Below, piece by piece: positions 57,021 through 64,000 of a stretch of DNA of 64,000 bases; position 1 is the first letter of the stretch; every line of letters begins with the position of its first letter. This DNA is from Haemophilus parainfluenzae (lineage in GTDB: Bacteria; Pseudomonadota; Gammaproteobacteria; Enterobacterales; Pasteurellaceae), in contig NZ_QEPT01000005.1 of NCBI RefSeq assembly GCF_003252755.1, forward strand, positions 85,299 to 149,298. Direction: 5' to 3'. The notes under the pieces are model-generated. The model searched no databases. It saw only the letters and a list, made by a program, of their open reading frames with translations, and had not been told where the DNA came from. The translations under genes were made by a program, and so were the position numbers.

Positions 57021-57213
57021 ATTCTCAGGGCAGGGTGAAATTCCCTACCGGTGGTGACAGCCCACGAGCACTTAAAAATGCGGTCAATTTTGATTGCGTT
57101 TTACAAAATTGTTTCGCTTTGTACTTTTAAGGTTAGCAGATTTGGTGAAATTCCAAAGCCGACAGTATAGTCTGGATGAAAGAGAATAAAACGGATTGGG
57201 TTCCCACTTCCGT
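57021..57213 (+). ncRNA. FMN riboswitch (RFN element) upstream of ribB
   Basis: Conserved RFN segments are AGGGCAGGGTGAAATTCCC, ACCGGTGGTGACAGCCC, GGTGAAATTCCAAAGCCGAC and AGTATAGTCTGGATGAAAGA. The aptamer covers about 57021-57187. A hairpin ACGGAttGGG / CCCactTCCGT (57191-57213) then TCTATTTATTT looks like the expression platform terminator. The 66 bases between riboswitch and start hold the ribosome site. The variable arm (57067-57130) is enlarged and includes AAATGCGGTCAA, a one-base variant of the USS. A -10 box TATACT lies at 57006-57011, so the whole 390-base gap before ribB is accounted for. Confidence 0.95.
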
Positions 57214-57279
57214 TCTATTTATTTGCATTTCTCAGCCCTGATTCTGGTTAATTTTAACGTAACAACAAAGGAAATTACG

Positions 57280-57927
57280 ATGAATCAGTCAATTTTATCT
57301 GCATTTGGTGCGACCGGCGAAGAACGGGTAATTAACGCATTGAATGCATTCAAACAAGGTAATGGTGTATTAGTATTGGATGATGAAGATCGCGAAAATG
57401 AAGGCGATTTAATTTTTCCTGCAGAAACCATTACCCCAGAACAAATGGCAAAACTTATTCGTTATGGCAGCGGTATCGTATGTTTATGCATCACCGATGA
57501 ACAATGCAAACAGCTTGATTTGCCACCGATGGTTGAGCATAACAATAGCGTGAATAAAACCGCATTTACCGTGACGATTGAAGCGGCAGAAGGTGTGTCA
57601 ACAGGTGTATCAGCACAAGATCGCGTCACCACAATCAAAGCAGCAATTGCAGATCATGCAAAACCGACAGATCTCCACCGTCCTGGACATGTTTTCCCAT
57701 TACGCGCAGCAGAAGGTGGTGTTTTAGTACGTCGCGGTCATACTGAAGCCTCAGTTGATTTAGCGCGTTTAAGTGGTTTTAAACCGGCGGGTGTCATTTG
57801 TGAAATCACGAATGATGATGGCACTATGGCTCGTGCACCAGAAATTATCGAATTTGCGAAAAAATTTGGTTATGTGGTGTTAACAATCGAAGATTTAGTG
57901 GCATATCGTCAAAAACATCATTGCTAA
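57280..57927 (+). CDS. ribB: 3,4-dihydroxy-2-butanone-4-phosphate synthase
   Basis: A 215-residue enzyme making the four-carbon precursor of riboflavin from ribulose 5-phosphate. Motifs [16 protein letters not shown] and [16 protein letters not shown] carry the metal and substrate residues, and [16 protein letters not shown] is typical. No GTP cyclohydrolase II domain is fused, as in E. coli RibB. The ATG at 57280 follows AAAGGA; the upstream in-frame start falls within the riboswitch leader. Controlled by the FMN riboswitch upstream. Confidence 0.97.
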   Translation: MNQSILSAFGATGEERVINALNAFKQGNGVLVLDDEDRENEGDLIFPAETITPEQMAKLIRYGSGIVCLCITDEQCKQLDLPPMVEHNNSVNKTAFTVTIEAAEGVSTGVSAQDRVTTIKAAIADHAKPTDLHRPGHVFPLRAAEGGVLVRRGHTEASVDLARLSGFKPAGVICEITNDDGTMARAPEIIEFAKKFGYVVLTIEDLVAYRQKHHC

Positions 57928-57946
57928 TTAAATTCTCAGAAAACAA

Positions 57947-57985
57947 AAGTGCGGTCAGAAAATCTATTAAATTCTGACCGCATTT
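57947..57985. terminator. USS pair with one degenerate arm between ribB and dusA
   Basis: AAAAGTGCGGTCAGAA and TTCTGACCGCATTTTG; the right arm has one base change (ACCGCATTT). The stem is still long, and TTTTGTATTTT follows. Confidence 0.75.
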
Positions 57986-57997
57986 TGTATTTTAGGC

Positions 57998-58984
57998 TTA
58001 ATTGGTTTCCACAAACCTTAATGCTGTTTCAACCACTTCGATGCCCGCGCCTTGCTTAAAGGCATTTTCACTTAAATAGCGTCGCCATTGTCTTGCCCCT
58101 TTGCAGTTTTGGAATGCACCGAGCATATGTCGAACGATATGATTTAAATAAACACCTTGGCTCAGTTGTTTTTCAATGTAAGGGAACATGGCTTCCACCG
58201 CTTGTCTTGGTGTGACGATATCCGCATTAGCATCAAAAAGCATTTGATCAATATAGCCCAATAACGACGGATTTTGATAGGCCTCACGCCCAACCATTAC
58301 GCCATCCACAAATTGCAAATGATGTTTCATTTCTTCGATGGTTTTAATGCCGCCATTAATTGCAATGGTCAACTGTGGGAAGTCTTTCTTTAATTGATAA
58401 ACGCGATCATAATCCAAAGGGGGAATCTCGCGATTCTCTTTTGGGCTTAATCCTGAAAGCCAGGCTTTTCGTGCGTGAACAATAAATTCTTGGCAACCTG
58501 CATGATGAACTTTTTTGATAAAGTCGCAGAGAAATTCATAGCTATCCAAATCATCAATGCCAATGCGGGTTTTCATAGTGACAGGAATATTCACGACACG
58601 TTGCATTTCAGCAATACATTCTGCTACTAAATCGGCTTTTGCCATCAAACAAGCCCCAAACATACCATTTTGCACGCGATCGGAAGGGCAGCCCACATTC
58701 AGATTAATTTCATGATATCCTTTTTCTTCGGCTAATTTGGCGCAATGTTTAAGCTGTGCGGGATCACTTCCACCAAGTTGTAAGGCAACGGGATTTTCTT
58801 GCAAATCAAAATCTAAATGATCGTATTTCGCATGAATAATGGCGGGAGCTGTGACCATTTCAGTATAAAGCAACGCATTTTTACTAAATTGACGATGAAA
58901 ATAGCGACAATGGCGTGTCGTCCAATCTAACATTGGCGCAACGGAAAAGCGTCCACGATAAAAGTGCGGTTGGTTTTCTGACAT
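57998..58984 (-). CDS. dusA: tRNA-dihydrouridine(20/20a) synthase DusA
   Basis: A 328-residue FMN-dependent enzyme. N-terminal [36 protein letters not shown] with the active-site cysteine, MKTRIGID, and the C-terminal helical domain ([20 protein letters not shown]). It ends a two-gene string after clcA with a 3-base gap. USS at 58962-58970 within the first codons. Confidence 0.95.
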   Translation of the reverse strand: MSENQPHFYRGRFSVAPMLDWTTRHCRYFHRQFSKNALLYTEMVTAPAIIHAKYDHLDFDLQENPVALQLGGSDPAQLKHCAKLAEEKGYHEINLNVGCPSDRVQNGMFGACLMAKADLVAECIAEMQRVVNIPVTMKTRIGIDDLDSYEFLCDFIKKVHHAGCQEFIVHARKAWLSGLSPKENREIPPLDYDRVYQLKKDFPQLTIAINGGIKTIEEMKHHLQFVDGVMVGREAYQNPSLLGYIDQMLFDANADIVTPRQAVEAMFPYIEKQLSQGVYLNHIVRHMLGAFQNCKGARQWRRYLSENAFKQGAGIEVVETALRFVETN

Positions 58985-58987
58985 ATA

Positions 58988-60373
58988 TTATTTCTCTTGA
59001 ATCTCGTTACGGCGCAGATCTTCTGCTTGTTGTTCCTGCATTCGTTGACGGAAACGTCCAGCCGCAAAGTGGTAAAAAGGTTTTGGACTAAATTGGCGCG
59101 AAATTATGGAGGCAATGATACTGGAAATCAAGAGCCAAATCAGCACAGGTTGAGCCCCCGTCATTTCCATCACCACTACGCTGGCTGTCACCGGGGATTG
59201 TGTTCCACCTGCTAAAAAGGCCGCCATACATAAAATGACGAGGAAGCGTTGATCAACCATGCCGTTGCTGATTTCCCATAACATAGTGCCGATACCAGCA
59301 CCGGTGGTGAGAGATGGGGTAAAAATCCCACCCGCAATGCCATTCCAATACGTCGTAACCGTTGCGAAGAGTTTTAGTATCCCCACTTCAGGCGAAACGA
59401 GTTGTCCTTCTAATGCTCTGGCGACCACATTATAACCCGTTCCATAAGTTTGCCCTTCGCTGTAGGTTCCCATCGCGGCAAGTACTAAACCGAGTAATAA
59501 GGCAATGTAAATAGGGTGTTTGCGGATCCAATCACGCCATTTGAGTGGAGACAGTCCCGCTAATCCTTTTGCAAGGAGTCGCCCAAATATACCGCCCAGT
59601 ACGCCACAAATTACGCCACAAATGGCAAGCCAAAGATATAAATAAGGAATATTGGTCGCACCTTTATAGGCAGGAAAGTAAGGGCTATTGCCTTGAATCG
59701 CTACTAAAATAAAACCAGCCGCTAATACACCGAGCAATACGCGTCGCTCCCAGCGTAACATCACGCCTCGACCAAGTTCTTCGATGGCAAAAATTACCCC
59801 AGCTAAAGGCGCATTAAATGCGGCGGCAAGACCGCCTGCAGCACCCGTTGCGATAAGTTCATTCGTACTTAAGCCGCGGAAAGCAAAGTTATATTTACGA
59901 CAGAAATTTCCCCAAGCGAGCATGACTGCAGCACCCGCTTGAACAGAAGGGCCTTCACGGCCAACAGACGCACCGATAACCATTGCAAAGAAAGTAAGTG
60001 GAATTTTCCAAATGGTTTGGCGAAATTTAACCAGTTTCGTTTTATAGCCATTGTAAGGAAGATTAATGGAGGCAATCACTTGTGGAATACCGCTGCCGCC
60101 AACATAAGGCGTGTATTTAGCGGTAAACCAGGTGAGAAAAGCAAGACCAAGCGGTAAAACGATCCAAACGGTGAGAGGGTATTTGGCTGACCAATAAGCA
60201 TTAAATTCAAGTCCGATATCGGCTAGCTTGGCAAATCCAAAGGAAAAAAGGGCAACAAATGTCGCACCAATCAGTAAGCATACAAATTCGAGTGTTTTAT
60301 GAGAGATGCGATGGGTTTGTCGAAGCTTTTTGTGATAAAAATAACGTAAATGAAAAATGAATGAATGTAACAT
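58988..60373 (-). CDS. clcA: Voltage-gated chloride channel family protein (ClcA-like H+/Cl- exchanger)
   Basis: A CLC-family inner-membrane protein, 461 residues from the ATG at 60373. The selectivity motifs are GSGIPQVI, GREGPSVQAG (gating glutamate kept) and GIFTPSLTTGAG. In E. coli ClcA exchanges 2 Cl- for 1 H+ during extreme acid response. The start is uncertain: a TTG at 60445 extends the frame by 24 residues and neither has a clear ribosome site. A USS lies at 60445-60453 at that alternative start. Confidence 0.9.
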   Translation of the reverse strand: MLHSFIFHLRYFYHKKLRQTHRISHKTLEFVCLLIGATFVALFSFGFAKLADIGLEFNAYWSAKYPLTVWIVLPLGLAFLTWFTAKYTPYVGGSGIPQVIASINLPYNGYKTKLVKFRQTIWKIPLTFFAMVIGASVGREGPSVQAGAAVMLAWGNFCRKYNFAFRGLSTNELIATGAAGGLAAAFNAPLAGVIFAIEELGRGVMLRWERRVLLGVLAAGFILVAIQGNSPYFPAYKGATNIPYLYLWLAICGVICGVLGGIFGRLLAKGLAGLSPLKWRDWIRKHPIYIALLLGLVLAAMGTYSEGQTYGTGYNVVARALEGQLVSPEVGILKLFATVTTYWNGIAGGIFTPSLTTGAGIGTMLWEISNGMVDQRFLVILCMAAFLAGGTQSPVTASVVVMEMTGAQPVLIWLLISSIIASIISRQFSPKPFYHFAAGRFRQRMQEQQAEDLRRNEIQEK

Positions 60374-60511
60374 GATGATTGCCAACAAAATAATTCTATT
60401 TGAAATTATAAAGCCCTCGTCATAGACAGGCAATTGATTTGGCAAAGTGCGGTCTGTTTTATCTGAATTTTTTGCTAAGTGATCCTTTGCGATCCTATTT
60501 CTGTTTAAATA

Positions 60512-60540
60512 TTGACAATGTGGGGTGAAACCATTAAAAT
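60512..60540 (+). promoter_or_regulatory. Promoter of the str operon
   Basis: Perfect -35 TTGACA (60512-60517), a 17-base spacer and TAAAAT (60535-60540). The start would be about 60547, giving a leader of about 85 bases before rpsL. Confidence 0.75.
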
Positions 60541-60616
60541 TCAGCGTCTATTTCTTCTGTCTATTGGATGGAGAGATAGATTTTGTAACAAACATTCTAT
60601 TATGAATAACATTTAA

Positions 60617-61006
<390 letters not shown>

Positions 61007-61089
61007 TGGAACTCCGTTAAGTAAGGCCAAACGTCTAAATTAGTAAAAATTTAAATCAGAAACTCCAGTATCACATTAGCTCACTTTAA

Positions 61090-61623
<534 letters not shown>

Positions 61624-61642
61624 TACGCTTTTAAAATTTAAG

Positions 61643-61663
61643 GGCTTCATCCTTGATGAAGCC
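61643..61663 (+). promoter_or_regulatory. Hairpin between rpsG and fusA
   Basis: GGCTTCATC / GATGAAGCC is a 9-bp perfect stem with a 3-base loop. It is followed by TTACACTT, not a T-run, so an mRNA processing or stability element is more likely than a terminator. Confidence 0.5.
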
Positions 61664-61707
61664 TTACACTTATATAAACAGATATTAAACTTAACAAGGT
61701 TATAATA

Positions 61708-63810
61708 ATGGCTCGTACAACCCCTATTGAAAGATATCGTAATATCGGTATTAGTGCGCACATTGATGCTGGTAAAACTACTACCACTGAACGTATCTTA
61801 TTCTACACTGGTGTAAGTCACAAAATTGGTGAAGTACACGATGGTGCAGCAACAATGGACTGGATGGAACAAGAACAAGAGCGTGGTATTACCATTACCT
61901 CTGCGGCAACTACCGCATTCTGGTCTGGTATGTCACAACAGTTCCCACAACACCGTATCAACGTTATCGATACCCCGGGACACGTAGACTTTACTGTTGA
62001 AGTAGAACGTTCTATGCGTGTTCTTGATGGTGCGGTAATGGTTTACTGTGCGGTTGGTGGTGTTCAACCTCAGTCTGAAACTGTATGGCGTCAAGCTAAC
62101 AAATATCAAGTTCCACGTATTGCGTTCGTAAACAAAATGGACCGTACTGGTGCTAACTTCTTACGTGTTGTTGAACAACTTAAAACTCGTTTAGGAGCTA
62201 ACGCTGTTCCTCTTCAACTTCCAATCGGTGCAGAAGAAAACTTCACTGGTGTTGTTGATTTGATCAAAATGAAAGCGATCAACTGGAACGAAGCAGACCA
62301 AGGTATGACCTTTACTTATGAAGATATTCCAGCAGATATGCAAGCAGCTTGTGAAGAATGGCGTCAAAACCTTGTTGATGCAGCAGCTGAAGCAACTGAA
62401 GAATTAATGGAAAAATATCTTGGTGGTGAAGAGTTAAGCGAAGAAGAAATCAAAGCAGGTCTTCGTCAACGCGTATTAGCAAACGAAATCATCTTGGTGA
62501 CTTGTGGTTCTGCATTCAAAAACAAAGGTGTTCAAGCAATGCTTGATGCAGTTGTTGAATACTTACCAGCACCAACTGATATTCCAGCAATCAAAGGTAT
62601 CAATCCAGATGAAACTGAAGGTGAACGTCACGCAAGCGATGATGAGCCGTTCTCTTCATTAGCATTCAAAATTGCAACTGACCCATTCGTAGGTAACTTG
62701 ACCTTTTTCCGTGTGTACTCAGGTGTAATTAACTCTGGTGATACAGTATTAAACTCTGTACGTCAAAAACGTGAACGTTTTGGTCGTATCGTACAGATGC
62801 ACGCTAACAAACGTGAAGAAATTAAAGAAGTTCGTGCGGGCGATATCGCTGCAGCAATCGGATTAAAAGATGTCACTACGGGTGATACATTATGTGCAAT
62901 CGAAGCACCAATCATCCTTGAGCGTATGGAATTCCCAGAGCCAGTAATCTCTGTAGCAGTAGAACCTAAAACTAAAGCGGACCAAGAAAAAATGGGTCTT
63001 GCATTAGGTCGTCTTGCTCAAGAAGACCCTTCATTCCGTGTTCACACTGATGAAGAATCTGGTGAAACCATTATTTCTGGTATGGGTGAGTTACACTTAG
63101 ACATCATCGTTGACCGTATGAAACGTGAGTTCAAAGTGGAAGCTAATATCGGTAAGCCACAAGTATCTTATCGTGAAACCATCCGCACTCGTGTTAACGA
63201 TGTAGAAGGTAAACACGCAAAACAATCAGGTGGTCGCGGTCAATATGGTCACGTTGTTATTGACTTATACCCATTAGATCCAGAAGGTCCTGGTTACGAA
63301 TTTGTAAACGAAATCAAAGGTGGTGTAATCCCTGGTGAATATATCCCTGCAGTTGATAAAGGTATCCAAGAACAGCTTAAATCTGGTCCATTAGCGGGTT
63401 ATCCGGTAGTAGATATTGGTGTACGTTTACACTTCGGTTCATACCATGATGTTGACTCATCAGAATTAGCGTTTAAATTAGCGGCTTCTTTAGCATTTAA
63501 AGCAGCGTTCGCTAAAGCAAACCCAGTTCTACTTGAGCCAATCATGAAAGTTGAAGTAGAAACTCCACCTGAGTATGTGGGTGATGTAATCGGTGACTTA
63601 AGCCGTCGCCGTGCTATGGTTAACGGTCAAGAAGCGAACGAATTCGTTGTTAAAATCGATGCAGAAGTTCCACTTTCTGAAATGTTCGGTTATGCAACAG
63701 ACTTACGTTCACAAACTCAAGGTCGTGCATCATACTCAATGGAACCGTTAAAATATGCTGAAGCGCCAACAAGTGTTGCTGCTGCAGTAATTGAAGCGCG
63801 TAAAAAATAA
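61708..63810 (+). CDS. fusA: Elongation factor G
   Basis: A 700-residue translocase. G1 [16 protein letters not shown]2/switch region, G3 [10 protein letters not shown]4 [10 protein letters not shown] and the domain IV tip near [15 protein letters not shown]. Length matches E. coli EF-G (704). AAGG precedes the ATG by 12 bases. Confidence 0.98.
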   Translation: MARTTPIERYRNIGISAHIDAGKTTTTERILFYTGVSHKIGEVHDGAATMDWMEQEQERGITITSAATTAFWSGMSQQFPQHRINVIDTPGHVDFTVEVERSMRVLDGAVMVYCAVGGVQPQSETVWRQANKYQVPRIAFVNKMDRTGANFLRVVEQLKTRLGANAVPLQLPIGAEENFTGVVDLIKMKAINWNEADQGMTFTYEDIPADMQAACEEWRQNLVDAAAEATEELMEKYLGGEELSEEEIKAGLRQRVLANEIILVTCGSAFKNKGVQAMLDAVVEYLPAPTDIPAIKGINPDETEGERHASDDEPFSSLAFKIATDPFVGNLTFFRVYSGVINSGDTVLNSVRQKRERFGRIVQMHANKREEIKEVRAGDIAAAIGLKDVTTGDTLCAIEAPIILERMEFPEPVISVAVEPKTKADQEKMGLALGRLAQEDPSFRVHTDEESGETIISGMGELHLDIIVDRMKREFKVEANIGKPQVSYRETIRTRVNDVEGKHAKQSGGRGQYGHVVIDLYPLDPEGPGYEFVNEIKGGVIPGEYIPAVDKGIQEQLKSGPLAGYPVVDIGVRLHFGSYHDVDSSELAFKLAASLAFKAAFAKANPVLLEPIMKVEVETPPEYVGDVIGDLSRRRAMVNGQEANEFVVKIDAEVPLSEMFGYATDLRSQTQGRASYSMEPLKYAEAPTSVAAAVIEARKK

Positions 63811-63826
63811 TTTTTTGTAACAATCC

Positions 63827-63854
63827 GCTCTATAAGTCGAATGGCTTATAGAGC
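63827..63854 (+). promoter_or_regulatory. Hairpin between fusA and tuf
   Basis: GCTCTATAAG / CTTATAGAGC is a 10-bp perfect stem with an 8-base loop, followed by ATTTTCTAGG. It could be a weak attenuator or RNA processing site; the T-run is short. Confidence 0.6.
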
Positions 63855-63863
63855 ATTTTCTAG

Positions 63864-64000
<137 letters not shown>

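Overview
The window is a chromosomal segment of a Haemophilus-type Pasteurellaceae. By eye I count about 50 exact copies of the 9-base DNA uptake signal AAGTGCGGT or its complement, roughly one per 1.3 kb, many as inverted pairs serving as terminators. Gene content and local order (nadR, tusBCD, the lgtF-waaA-coaD-rep block, yibQ-envC-gpmA, ilvC-ilvY-glpE) also fit Haemophilus. An intact hemC-hemD-hemX-hemY cluster beside cyaA argues for a heme-prototrophic species, most likely Haemophilus parainfluenzae or a close relative, rather than H. influenzae. The species call is inference.

Layout. 1-1.8 kb: 3' part of a dipeptide/heme-binding lipoprotein gene and pdxH. 1.8-6.1 kb: a catabolic island with two Gfo/Idh/MocA oxidoreductases and a GntR/FCD regulator, divergent from an MFS transporter. 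The first oxidoreductase closely resembles E. coli YjhC (2,7-anhydro-sialic acid oxidoreductase) and the transporter resembles YjhB. The second oxidoreductase has lost the family's catalytic lysine. 6.2-11.6 kb: a DASS/SLC13 symporter and a four-gene ABC importer of unknown substrate, each preceded by a CRP-like site. 11.7-14.5 kb: slyX, fkpA, yheO and tusDCB. 14.5-20.4 kb: a small membrane protein, a YeaK-type tRNA editing protein, a T4 endonuclease V homologue, an orphan metal/siderophore-type binding protein and a polar amino acid ABC importer. 20.5-28.3 kb: hemYXDC, cyaA and narP.

28.3-39.3 kb: yibQ-envC, gpmA, a lysine-rich periplasmic protein, rluE, an autotransporter with 21-bp tandem repeats, ilvC/ilvY, a DMT transporter and glpE. 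39.3-54.6 kb: a luciferase-like oxidoreductase, the ABC-F protein yheS, yrdD-tsaC-aroE-tag, lptD, xerC, an acetyltransferase, tpiA, lgtF, waaA-coaD-lipoprotein-rep. 54.7-55.1 kb: tRNA-Ser(GCT) and two tRNA-Arg(ACG). 55.1-60.4 kb: a metallophosphoesterase coupled to nadR, an FMN riboswitch with ribB, dusA and clcA. 60.5-64 kb: the str operon rpsL-rpsG-fusA-tuf, with tuf cut by the window end.

Most of the window is conserved housekeeping DNA. The parts that look accessory are the yjhBC-like island, the autotransporter, the orphan binding protein and the unknown ABC importer. No prophage, IS element, CRISPR array or defence island was seen.
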